From NCBI GenBank assembly GCA_003427395.1, contig BFEA01000155.1:1914819-1947354 (forward strand): a stretch of 32,536 bases of DNA, in the 5' to 3' direction. Below, piece by piece: positions 18,626 through 28,808 of the stretch. Position numbers and translations under genes: made by a program. How positions within the stretch are numbered: the first letter of the stretch is position 1; each line of letters opens with the position of its first letter. This DNA comes from Chara braunii. Its lineage: Eukaryota > Streptophyta > Charophyceae > Charales > Characeae. Under the pieces are notes generated by a model, which was not told where the DNA came from, did no database searches, and was given only the letters and a program-made list of their open reading frames with translations.

Positions 18626-20383
18626 TGACTGCAATGAGGGGTCCTAAGCTGGGAAGGATGGGCCAATTACGAAAGATCGGGATGGTTGGAAAATTGCATT
18701 GGTGTCCTCGCTTTTTCGTCCTTTTTCGTCGTCTTTCGGATGGATGGGTTCGGGCACGGTTGAGTCTCGGGATGATTGATTGATTGATTGGTTGTGTGAA
18801 TGGCGCGCCGTCGTGCGCGCGAATAATAAATGTCGACGTCGCTTCTTTTGTTTCGGTTTTGGACTTTTGGGCACGGACATCGCGCGGGAATTTTGCTTCG
18901 ATTTTGAACTTTCTTTTTGAATTCTTTTTCAAATCTTGACGAGCTCTGAAGGCTCTCGGAATTTCGGACTTCCTTTTCGGAGTTTGTGCTTTTTGCTTTT
19001 TCGCATTAGATAGGAATTTAGGAATTTTGCAATTAGGATTTTCTTTTCCCGCGCGGTGCTTTTTGCTTAGGCGCTTCTTCGTGCGGCTGCAACGGAACTC
19101 TGATTAGTCGGCGCCTTTAATCGTGTGTGTAACTGTAATTTTGGACGGGCGCCATCGTAACTGTATCCTGTATTATTGCGCTTCATCTTTCCCGCTCTCG
19201 TTTTCTCTTGCTAAGTCTAGCCAGCCCAAGGGCTGCATGATCGGATCGATGCTTGGAGAGAGGCTACGACCCCCACGCCGCGGCCCAGTCATGCAAAACG
19301 TAGGCGCTTCCTCTCTAATCCTCGTTCTAAGTCTTCGTAATTCAGTGTTCTTCGCGCATGCATGCACGCTATCAATTCCGGCTGCGCGATTAGTTAGCTG
19401 TCTTAACCAGCTAAGTGGAAGCTCGGGGTAGCACGATCAGGAAGGGTAGGCTCACGAGCGAAGTAAGAGGTGAGTTGAAGTGGGAGTCGGGCGACCCAAC
19501 GAGCTGGTGCCAAACGCGCGGGGTTGACGCGGGCCACGACGGACTGTGGGCGTGGGCGAACCTGACGGGTGCGGGAGGACTAAGCGGGGTGACGACTTCG
19601 TGGGTTGGTGCGTGACGACGAACTGTCCGCATCGGAGAGAGAGAGAGAGAGAGAGGAAGAGGGAGTTGAGGTCGATGGACGTGGATTTGCTGTTTCTTTT
19701 GTCTTTCCTCCCTCTCTGCTGGTGTACATAAATTTGGATTTCGGATCAGGGCGATTCGCCCGTTTTTGTTTTCGGAGTCTTGACTTGGTTTTCTTTCGCC
19801 CCCACTCATCTTTGCGATTTCCATCTCGGGTATGGTGTGTGTATGTTGAATGAATGGATGAATGGATGTTATGTCCGTTGCTGGTCCTTATGCCTGATCC
19901 TTGCCTTTGCTTGCCATCTTGATGCACTCGTGAATAAGGTAGGAATTTTGCGTAGTCATCAATGCTGTTTCCATTTTTGCTTATCTTCTGATCGAGCTGT
20001 TGTGGTTGTTGCATCTTGCATACTCGGAAATTACGGAATGATTAGGTGATCGGATAATTGGTTGCCCCGAAAACCAGCGAACGTCATGCAGGGACGCGCG
20101 TAGGTACGATCTAATCTGCGCACTTACACAAGTCTTCGCGCGTCGATTCACAACTTAACGATCACGGGGACATTGCCTGACTGGAGGTGGCCCTTCCGCG
20201 TCAGCAACGAAACCATCATCCCGTGTGAACACGTGTAAGCACGACTCGCACAGCCTACACGTATTCACAAGCGGTGATTGCAATCAAGGAGGACACGTCC
20301 TTAGGACTTTTGCGGCTCTACGATGACATAATGACGCGCTCCGGAAGCTCAGATTCGTCGTACGACCCAGAGTACTTCACCCC
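18626..20383. other. No gene recognised; sequence before the gypsy element
   Basis: Balanced base composition, with a (GA)n tract at about 19635-19655 and TGAATGAATGGATGAATGGATG-like short repeats near 19848-19868. Open frames of 60-144 codons exist on both strands but none has a recognisable motif. A host promoter or first exon could lie here. From 20274 an open frame runs into the LTR-like repeat. Confidence 0.4.
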
Positions 20384-21033
20384 TTGGATTGAGGAGTGCC
20401 TCCGACAGAGGTTCCCCTGTCTAACCGAAACCCGACTGTGTCCTAGGGAATTCCACTGTGCCACAACCAACGATCCACGATGTTTCGATTGCCCCACCGC
20501 GGACCACACTCACTACTTTATTTCCCCTGGCTTTGTCGTTATCTCCACTAACTTCCCTCCCTTCCATCTTCTTCTCTCGTATCACCAACTCAGGGTTATC
20601 CCGTGGAAAGCCATAGCCCCCTACTGGCCCAGCACGCCCTGTGGAAATTGCCGATAACGCGGCAACCAGAGAGCCTCGGGATCGCGACGGCCCAACCAGA
20701 ACGTACGACGACCGGCGCCATGTGGTGACAACCGACGACCAGACTCATCGTGATCACACCCACCCCGAAGGGATCTTTCGATGAACCTTCCGTCCTCAAC
20801 ACAGATGGATCGCACGACCATAAATGACTTGCGCATGCCATCTGCCTTATGACCCGAAGTGGTCCGCCCTCTCTGCCAAATTGCACCCGTGCCCCCGAAC
20901 AACTCTGCCACAGGAGATCTCAGTTCTGACCTGGGACTCCACCCCCACTTTCCCAAAAATCCTTGGCACACCGCTTTTCGCACTTCCAGGCCCACATCTC
21001 ACTCCGATCAGGAAGTCGCGCTCGACGTGAGGT
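20384..21033 (+). repeat. 5' LTR-like repeat
   Basis: The repeat is colinear with 28809-29457 with one small indel and about 40 differences by eye, roughly 94% identity. It ends directly before the primer binding site, as an LTR should. It does not begin with TG or end with CA, and the homology starts inside an open frame that continues upstream, so the true left end may be further out. Confidence 0.85.
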
Positions 21034-21046
21034 TGGTATCGGAGCC
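21034..21046 (+). other. Primer binding site, initiator tRNA-Met type
   Basis: TGGTATCGGAGCC differs at one base from TGGTATCAGAGC, the complement of the plant initiator tRNA-Met 3' end used by many plant gypsy and copia elements. It sits directly at the LTR edge. Confidence 0.85.
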
Positions 21047-21186
21047 CGACACGTGGCCGGGTTGTAAGGACTAACGGCGTGATAATTGAGCGATCTGGCT
21101 AACCGAGGGAGACCTCGACCCCGGAACGTGCATAGACGCGACCACGTCATCACTAGAAGCAAATCGGCTAATCGACGGCAGCCAAT

Positions 21187-22557
21187 ATGAACGCTAATCC
21201 ACAGAATCCGAACCCGCAGCAGCACAATGCCAATCAACAACAAAATCCTAATGAACCCGCCCCACAAGCAAGGGCTCCCATGACGCCACCTGATCTCTAT
21301 CTGTTTGACACTGCACATCATCTTGCTGGAGCGTGGTTAGCCACGCTTCAGGCGCAGCAGTACGAGGATAACGAAGCTCAGGCGAACATTCCCGCCCGAT
21401 TAGGAGGGGACGCTCATCATTGGTTCAGTACCTACGTATGGGTGGATCTCCCTACTTTTGAGCGAGATTTTTTGAATCGATTCGACTATGTCCACCCAGA
21501 GCAAGCGCTCTACATGATCAAGGACCGAGTCCAAAAACCTCTCGAGTCCATTGCAGAATATCGAAACCGGTTCTATCGAATGTTTGTGAAAACTGAGCGG
21601 GGCGAGCAAGTAGGGAGAGATTTGTTTATAGACGGACCCCGCAGTCGGACGATAAGGGCGAAACTGTGGAAACAGTTCTCCCCCATCAATCACACGCTGC
21701 AACAGATTATGGCAGCCGCAGAGGAGATGGAACGAAAGTTCGCGACGAGTTTCTTAGAAGGAGAAGACTATCCTAAGGAAGGAGACTCGTCCGAGCTTTC
21801 GAGGGCAAGGACTAAGCTGGTTGCGTTGCAAAACAAGTTCGAAAACATGGGGTTTGTATCAAGACCTGTTACCTATATGGAACAGATACCCCCCAAACGA
21901 CCAGCACCTAGTGTGATTACGGGCATGCCCGCCCCCGTGATACCAACACCTGTAATGACGACACCCCCACCACCAATCGAGAATCCCGTACGGTCGAATG
22001 AATCGACCGCCATATTTGAACTGACCAAAACACTAATTAGTCTGATCCAAGAAAGCAAAAAGGAACAACGGGAGCATAATGCTCGGTTGGAGGCAATGAT
22101 GAGGAATATGCGACCCATTGCAGTACGAGTCACCCCGATCCAACAAGGATTGGCCTCGACACCTGTTCTCGGAGGGGCTGCGGATAATCTGAACGTTTGT
22201 TACTCGTGCCATCAACCCGGACATCTGGCTTGAGATTGTCCCCCACAACCGAGGGTTGGAGTCGCCCCAATGGCCGCAGCTCCCATCGCTAACGGACCCG
22301 GACGGGTAGGAGCCCTGATGGAAGAAATGGAGGGCGTAGGTAGTACGCTAGCTACTACGGAAGAGGCTGCTGAGCTCATTCCGTTGGATCAATATGTATC
22401 GCTTGGATATCCAGGACTAGGAATGATTGGAACAATCAGACCTGCGCCGGAACTGAAAGAGGTGGCGGAGTGGCGACCCTCTCCAGGAGAGATGGAGTCG
22501 GGAGGACCCACCTTCGTCACTGGCGAGATCAATATTTTAACATCGTCCGAGCATTAG
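21187..22557 (+). pseudogene. gag: gag: capsid region and broken CCHC zinc knuckle
   Basis: The ATG at 21187 lies 140 bases after the primer binding site. Residues 1-30 are Asn/Gln/Pro-rich. Residues about 66-150 match the retrotransposon gag pattern (HHWFSTYV, then FERDFLNRF and later MEERKF-like helical sequence). A Pro-rich linker and a Lys/Glu coiled-coil-like stretch precede the knuckle C338-x2-C341-x4-H346. The TGA at 22231-22233 falls inside the last spacer, two codons before the fourth Cys, and would come from CGA. After the stop the same frame stays open to the TAG at 22555. Gag forms the particle shell and packages the RNA. Confidence 0.9.
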
Positions 22558-23501
22558 ACCACCGAATTCCTCTTCCGATCGGTGATCTGCTTTCCATATC
22601 AGAACAGGCCAATGAGCGAATGTTGCAACACTGCAAAGCCAATCGAAAACGATTCCCTCTTGCTCAAATAATGAACACGAAAGCGAAAGGAACCACACCG
22701 GATGAGAATACTGCAGACACTTCCGATCCCATATGTATAGGACTGGTGCAGAAATATGACAATTTCCTACGGATTAAACCCATCCCATGGAAATCCGCGG
22801 AATGCGATATCGAAGTATGGGGAATCCCGTATAATGCAATCATCGATTCGGGAGCAGTTGTTTTGGCTATTTTGTTACGAGTGGTGGAGAGAGCAGGAAG
22901 AAGGAACGACTTGATCATGCTCACGGAAAAAGATCAACTCGTTTCCGCAAACGAAGAAAAGATTAAAACGGTGGGACGGATGATCAATGTTGCATTTCGA
23001 TTAGGGAAGGTGCATGCTTTGGGAGATGTCGTAGTATTAGATGTTAATACTTACGACGTTCTTTTTGGCCTTCCCGCCCTGGTGGCATTGCGAGCTAATC
23101 TGGACTTTGAAAGACGGTCGATTATCCTCCGAAATACGGGAGGCAAACCTTATGTTGTCCGGATGAGACTGACCTTGCGAACCACGGCTAATATAGCCCC
23201 ACGAGTTTTCCCCGCGATGACAGGGACTCTCCGTGTGATCACCTGGGATAACGGGCAGACGTCCGAAAACGCAGAAAGTAGTGACGATGATGATGACCCC
23301 GAAATTTTGGAAATGGCACGAGAGCGTATCTATTACCCCGTGCAGCGAACGAACGACAAAGCTCCAAGTAAAACTAACCCAAATTTTCGGAGAACACAGA
23401 CAATGATTATGGGAGAACCTCTCGTACAGATTTCGAGGATGGTCGATTCTTTGGAACCCCCTCAAACCCTTTATGAAGGGATCTCCCCGCTTCTTGCCTG
23501 A
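22470..23501 (+). pseudogene. pol: pol: aspartic protease region
   Basis: Frame 3, overlapping the end of the gag frame (frame 1) by 88 bases. From about residue 18 the peptide is well-formed (WRDQYFNIVRALDHRIPLPI). The catalytic motif is IIDSGAV at residues 124-130. The second conserved block, VLFGLPAL, is at residues 197-204, as in retropepsins (usually LLG.P.L). The sequence after that is an Asp-rich linker. It ends at TGA 23499. The link to gag requires a one-base backward shift or an indel. I see no canonical slippery heptamer. Confidence 0.87.
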
Positions 23502-23502
23502 T

Positions 23503-23944
23503 ACAATGACAAAAGACACTCCTGCGACATCACCACCTCCCGAAGTCTCTGTTGACACCCGCAAAAGAAGTCCGATTGTTACGATTGGGGGCAAAGATCA
23601 ATTCTTTGGAACCCCCTGAGCGCCTCGAAAACGGACTCGGAATCAAGATCGCAACCAAACATGTGCCCTGGCTAGACCTTCGAGACGAGGTAACGCCGGA
23701 AGAACACGTGGCCATCCGGGAACATGACGCACAAATGATGGCCACGATGTTTTCCTGGCGGTCGGATAACTCGTTTACCTCTGCGCCCCCGCCGGAGAAC
23801 ACTAAGCGGATCAACACCAAACACATCGACGTAAGAATATGGGGTGAAGCATATGAGTTGCACGTACCCCAATATGTGCCTGATGAGATCCATCATTTAA
23901 TCGCGGACATTCTTTCAGAATGTTCAAAGAAGCGATTAGTGTGA
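23503..23944 (+). pseudogene. pol: pol: linker between protease and RT
   Basis: Frame 1 from 23503 reads a Pro-rich peptide up to the TGA at about 23611. Frame 2 from 23552 to 23944 reads the next part (NSLEPPERLENGLGIKI, then VPDEIHHLIADIL), which leads into RT. Two frame changes are needed in 400 bases, the second near 23930. The phrase SLEPP occurs twice (about 23448 and 23600), suggesting a small local duplication. Confidence 0.65.
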
Positions 23945-24852
23945 CAGACACTGACATCGGCTTGTCGTTGGTCATACAACACAAAATACAAATGGGGAAT
24001 CATTCCCCAATTCACTGCAAGCCCTACCGATACTCCCTGGTAGAACGGAAGAAGACTCTCGAACGGATTCGGGAATTCGAAGCAAGCGGTTGGATCGAAC
24101 CTGCCACTTGACCTTGGTCATTCCCGGTAGTATTAGTACCAAAAAAAAACGGGTCGATTCGCATATGCATCGATTATCGTAAACTGAATGATATCACGAT
24201 CAAGGATGTGTACCCCCTCCCCCGGATTGATGACTTGTTGGATGCGATTGGGTGTGCTAATTATTTCAGTAAGTTTGATATTCGACATGGCTTCCATCAC
24301 ATTTTTGTTAAGGAGGAAGATCGGCCAAAGACGGCCTTCGTATTGTTTGAGGGCACGCAGCAGTGGGTTCGGTGCCCGATGGGTATATGCAACGCGCCGG
24401 CCACATTCCAACGAGCTATGAACATCACGTTCCCGAACTTCGTCAACAAGACACGACTCACACAAGGGATGGTCAACTTCTGCGTCATCGTGTACATGGA
24501 CGACATCCTGGTTTATTCAGAAACCTATCATGGATATGCGCATCATATCGAATGGACACTGGGCGCCTTACGAGACGCCGGATTCAAGATTGTGCTCGAA
24601 AAGAACGAATTTTTCCTCTCGGAAATCTCGTTCCTAGGGTACGTCGTGACACGTGGAGGACTACGGCCTGACTCAAGGAAGGTCGCGGCGGTGAAGGAAG
24701 CTCCTGTTCCCACGTCACTAACACAGGTCCGAGCCTTCTTGGGACTGACTTCCTACTATCGACGGTTCATCAAGGGCTTCGCCGCGATTGCGCGGCCCTT
24801 AACGAATCTGTTACGGAAGGACCAGCCCCTCAGTTAGGACGCGGAGTGCGAG
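23920..24852 (+). pseudogene. pol: pol: reverse transcriptase
   Basis: Frame 1. The start CKPYRYSLVERKK and FEASGWIEPAT, then PWSFPVVLVPKK, RICIDYRKLNDITIKD and YPLPRIDDLLDAIG are the classic gypsy RT opening. Motif A is FSKFDIRHGFHHI with the catalytic Asp at 24277-24279. Motif C is YMDD at 24493-24504, and LGYVV follows in the thumb. Both Asp of YMDD and the motif A Asp are present. In-frame stops are TGA 24109 and TAG 24835. It copies the element RNA into DNA in the cytoplasmic particle. Confidence 0.95.
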
Positions 24853-25293
24853 TAGGCCTTCGCGACCCTCAAGGAAGTTTTAACAACAACACCTATTTTG
24901 ATCCGACCAGACCCCTCAAAGCAGTTCATTCTCATCACAGACTGGCAGCCGGAGGCTATTTCCGCTATATTAGCGCAGAAGGGGATCGATGGTCGAGAGC
25001 ACGTCATCGAGTATGCGTCACGGACGGTGCCAGACGAGCGGAAGAACGACTCAACACCACAAGGCGAATGCTACGCGGTAGTATGGGGAATCCAACACTT
25101 CCATCCGTATCTATACGGACATAAGTTCCTCCTTGTCACCGATCATGAACCCCTGTTGGCGCTAAAGAGACTCATCAATTACACGGGCATGATTGGACAA
25201 TGGGCAGTGCACCTACAGGAGTATGATTTCGACATCATCCATCGAAAGACGGTAAGGCACAGCAATGCGGACGGACTGACACGTCTGCATTGA
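24853..25293 (+). pseudogene. pol: pol: RNase H
   Basis: Frame 1 after the TAG at 24853. It contains FILITDWQPEAISAILAQKG (first Asp), VIEYASRTV, ECYAVVWGIQHFHPYLYGH and LLVTDHEPLLAL (Asp before His), which is the gypsy RNase H pattern, and ends with HSNADGLTRLH. The TGA at 25291 is followed by about 40 more open codons in the same frame (to about 25416), so it is probably a mutation rather than the natural end. Confidence 0.92.
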
Positions 25294-25387
25294 CCAGCTA
25301 AAGTACCTAAGGCAGAAGAGATCATTTCGTGGAAGGAACCAGAATCAGCGAACGGGCCCAAGTACAGAGAAGTGGCGGTTCTCCCAC

Positions 25388-25786
25388 GTGGCAAGAAGCA
25401 GACCGGTGGCAATGGGTGACGGAGGTAACCCTACAATCCCTCTCTCTCCCCTCTCCTCTTCGTCTCTTCTCTCCTTGCCTGATAAGTTTTGTTACTTTTG
25501 CGAAGCAATTTCTCGCGTTTACTCGGTCTCTATGCGTCCTAACGGAGAAGGATACGTGGAATGGGTAGATTATCGACAGTGTGTCGCACGAGCCCATGGC
25601 TCGTGCATCCAGTATCGGAACGACAGCAAGCCTTGGCTATGTCCCTTGTGTCGGGTTGACAAGATCCTGACTGAGGCTCGCTTTTTGGAGGCCACGTCAG
25701 ACGGGCTGGAGAAGACCCGGAAGTTTAGAAGGGCTAAAGTATGGACCGATATCGCTCTGATTGCTACCTTCAGGCTTAGTGGGTAA
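25388..25786 (+). pseudogene. pol: pol: PHD-like zinc finger between RNase H and integrase
   Basis: Frame 2. The cysteine/histidine pattern is C35-x2-C38, then Y62-x2-C65, x4, H70-x2-C73, and W83-L-C85-x2-C88. This is the C4HC3 order of a PHD finger with the Trp two residues before the last Cys pair. Tyr62 (codon TAT at 25571) sits exactly where the third Cys belongs and is one G-to-A change from TGT. The C38 to position 62 spacing is long for a PHD finger. PHD fingers usually read histone H3 tails, so a targeting role is possible but inferred. The finger is separate from the integrase HHCC domain further on. The N-terminal 30 residues are Ser/Leu-rich low complexity. Confidence 0.7.
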
Positions 25787-27146
25787 CCCCTTCCAGGATT
25801 TCACCAAGGAAGATCGGAGGAGGGCGAACGAAAGGGCCCGGGATTATTGATGGGTCGAGGGTAGGTTAGAAAAGCGAAAAGTGGACGGTAGTGGGATTTG
25901 GATGGTTGTACCGCACCCGTTCATGAGGTATGACTAGGTGAAGACAACACACGAGGAAACGACAACCCATTTTGCCATACGGATTACGGAGTCGGCAATC
26001 AATAAAAATGTGTGGTATTCGTCTAATATTTGTGACGATGTGAAATTCATCGTCGCAAACTGCCAAGTATGTGCTGCTGACAAGACACCAATTCAGCTGC
26101 CCAGATTGATACTACCGACATTAGTCGAACGGCCTTTTCAAAGGGTTAGCATGGATACTACCGATATAGTGGTGCCCCCTGGACCCAATAGCTGTGAATG
26201 TTCAATCCTACTTGTGTTCGTGGACCATTTTTCGAAATGGATTGAGGCGTATCCCTGTCGTACGTGACAGGCGACCGAAATTGCGCGATACGTCAATCAG
26301 TTTTTAGGGATGCACCAGGATGCGGAGGAAATTCAGACCGACAATGGGGTAGAATTCTGAGGAGAAGTCTTGAGGAATCTGGTCATACACGGCGTCGCTC
26401 TTCGGAACACCGCACCCCACATATCGCAGTCCAATGGGCTGGTAGAAAATGCAAATAGGGTGATAAAGACCACGCTACGACGCAATATCGGGTCATGGGA
26501 CCCCAGGCCCTGGCCCGATATCGTAGATCACATCTTGGCGATCCATCGCGGAACGCCCCACGAATCGACGGGCCTGAGCCCCTTCCAGCTGAGGACCAAT
26601 AGCGTCGCTTACGTTTCGATACCGAGCCTCCCTAATGAATCCACGCTGAACCGGTGGCCCACAAGGGCCACGGTTCGGGACAAGGCCAAGCGACACTTGG
26701 AGCTAATGGAACGGTCCCTCCCCAGGCTAGCCCGAAAACGCTAGAAAATGACTGAGTTGGCCCACGACCGACAGGTCCGGAGCTACGAGGCCCAGAACGG
26801 GAACGCAGGTCCACAGCCCCAACACAAATTGGGGGACATCGTGCAGGTAAGGAAATGTGCTCGTCAGGGTAAGCTAGCACCACGATTCTTCGGGCGATTC
26901 CGCGTGATTGAGCTCGGACCGAACGGCGTGAACACTGTGCGGCTTGCGCCTGAGGTCTCCGACAGTCGATCGGCTCGACCGATCACCCGCCACGTGTCCT
27001 ATCTACGTCCCCTCCCTTCTTCCCCATCTCCTGCACCTTCGTCCTCTTCCTTCGCTACGGAAGACGATAGCGAGTCTCCATCGTCTTCCTCCTCCTCTGC
27101 ATCTTCTGCCTTCTCCCAGCCTCCGTCCCTGCCACCATCGCCATGA
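25782..27146 (+). pseudogene. pol: pol: integrase, with HHCC, DDE and C-terminal domains
   Basis: Frame 3. The HHCC zinc domain is H5-x5-H11-x30-C42-x2-C45 counted from the ATG at 25938. The catalytic core has the first Asp in SMDTTD (26154), VDHFSKWIEAYP, the second Asp in QTDNGVEF (26340) and the Glu in NGLVENAN (26445). The second Asp and Glu are 35 codons apart, one less than the usual 36. The C-terminal GPY/F-like part is LGDIVQVRK, then KLAPRFFGRFRVIELGPNG. A Ser/Pro-rich tail ends at TGA 27144. In-frame stops are TGA 25848, TAG 25935, TGA 26265, TGA 26358 and TAG 26742. No chromodomain is seen. Confidence 0.94.
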
Positions 27147-28719
27147 GCTTTCTCACGGAGCGAGCCCTCGGCAACCATCTCTTAATGCCACGGGGTTACT
27201 TCTCGGCGATTCGGCAGGTTCGTCATCCACGACTCAATCAGGATCTTCTACGACTGGCGCAATTTTTCTGCACCTCGGAAACGTATGCTGCAGCTGAGTT
27301 TCGATTCGCAGGCAGCCCTCAGGTGGTGGTACTGGCGGAAGCGGTAGCTATCCATTGGCGATCAGCCCCGGGGATTAGCCACGTGTCCACGGTCGTCGGC
27401 TTCAGCGACGATATCAGCACAGTCAATGCGCTCCGGCGCACGGCCATCCGGACGACACTGAGGGAGTGGGCGCAACAACTAGCCACAGAGTGGAACCATT
27501 CTCTTACGCGCCAAGGGGATAATCTTTTTCCCACGGACGGCGTCGAGCTCGCAGGGATTCGAGCATTCCACTGCAGCACGAGCCAGCAATAGTGCTGCCA
27601 GAGCTTATCCCTTTCCAGCCTCCCCGATGAATTGCTCCCAACTCTCCACTTTCGCCCTCCCATCTCTCTTTCCCGCCTTTTGGCAATCTAGTCTCCACCC
27701 TTGTCTCTCTTTTTGCTTAGAGCCGCTCACAGTCCCCCTTCTCGATCTTGGGCAGTGGAGACTTTGGCGCGAGCACTTCGTCGAGCTTTCGGTGTGCTTG
27801 GTTGGGGTACGGATCACGTGGACAAGGGACGAAGACCATCGCGAGTGGAGCGAGTACTTGGAGTGGCTGATTATCCAGGCCTTGAGAACGGACGTAGACG
27901 GCGATCTTCTCGGATTCTTGTTTGGATCGGTGCGGCCCAGTCATCGCCAGCCAATCACGCTAGAGCTTACGGTCCCACTTGCGCAGCTGGCCGACGACCT
28001 CCCCCTGGAGATCGTCTTGCAGAGTGATGAGAGCTCGGTCCCGCACGTCCTCATGCGGACCTCGACGCCGTATCTTTAGTGGTCAGCATGCCTGGAGGAG
28101 CCGCAGCGTGGCCGAAACCCGCCATCACAGCGGGATTATCTGAGCCCGTGCGAGGTCATCGACCTCGCCTTTTTCCAAGATCGGACGGCCTCCGAAGACG
28201 AAGAAATAGAGATCGAAGAAGAGAGCGTAGATGAAGAGGAAGAAGAAGTCGCTGAGGAGGATGAGGAGGAAGAAACTCCCGAAGAAGGGAGCTATAGGGA
28301 GCACAACGAACGGGAGCAAAGTGAGGAAGAGGAAGAAGAAGAACAAGGCGACGAAGAAGAGGAGCTAGAGTTGGAAGAGTAGGAGTGGGAGATCTCCGCG
28401 GAGGAGCTCGAGCGAGCAGAAGCGGAGCAGACGAAAGACCCCGAGGCGGCGCGCCAAAGAGAAGAGATCGCAGCCGGAAAACGACAGCTGGAATTCGCCA
28501 GCGGAGCCAATCTGCGGATCATCGACGATCCAGCCCGTGATCCTGAACCGCCCAAGCCTGAAGATGGGGACCCAGCTGCCGAGACTTCGACCGCACCGGC
28601 GAGACGGCGACGAAGTCGATCCCCCTCCTCCTCCGCTTCCGACCGTCCACCAGTTCGAGCCCGTACTGATGCGGGGCATCGGGCTTCGTCCCTGGTCGTT
28701 ATCCCGCCGTCCCCTTGAC
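27143..28719 (+). pseudogene. Third ORF of the gypsy element, function unknown
   Basis: The ATG at 27143 overlaps the integrase stop as ATGA. The first part is frame 2 (27143-27691, with an in-frame TAG at 27590). The second part is frame 3 from about 27591 to the TGA at 28717, with in-frame TAGs at 28077 and 28380. The first part is a globular-looking peptide with AIHWRSAPG, GFSDDISTVNALRRTAIRT and LREWAQQLATEWN. The second has WREHFVELSVCLVGVRITW and LEWLIIQALRTDVDGDLL, then an acidic stretch and an Arg/Ser-rich end. There is no signal peptide and no clear membrane segment, so it does not look like an envelope protein. I do not recognise the family. Confidence 0.72.
28170..28380 (+). other. 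Acidic Glu-rich tract of the third ORF
   Basis: About 70 codons that are mostly Glu and Asp, interrupted by TPEEGSYREHNEREQ. A block with LEFASGANLRI and then RRRRSRSPSSS follows further on. Acidic stretches followed by Arg/Ser clusters are common in chromatin- and RNA-binding proteins, but no specific role can be read from this. Confidence 0.75.
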
Positions 28720-28808
28720 CACCTCACCCTCCGCCAGGCTACTACCCACGTTGTTTTCCCCCGCAATCCCTTTCCCTTCGACACTTTCCGCTTCTTCTAT
28801 GCCACCCG
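28720..28808 (+). other. Region before the 3' LTR-like repeat; no polypurine tract seen
   Basis: Pyrimidine-rich on the plus strand (CCTTTCCCTTCG and similar), the opposite of what the plus-strand primer site requires. It does not match the sequence upstream of the 5' repeat. Confidence 0.6.

Noticed and set aside
19411-20014. Minus-strand genes of 137-144 codons before the gypsy element
   Set aside because: Ser/Leu strings come from the GA tract and no domain or start context supports them.
26748-27146. Chromodomain at the integrase C-terminus
   Set aside because: After the GPY/F-like part the peptide becomes Ser/Pro-rich. The aromatic cage residues of a chromodomain are not visible.
27143-28719. 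Third gypsy ORF as an envelope gene
   Set aside because: No signal peptide, no furin-like site and no clear membrane segment. The acidic tract points to a soluble protein.
28537-28800. Frame 1 reading across the end of the third ORF as a separate gene
   Set aside because: Frame 3 over the same bases gives the composition expected of the ORF tail (Arg/Ser cluster, Pro-rich end). Frame 1 is most likely a shadow until it enters the LTR-like repeat.
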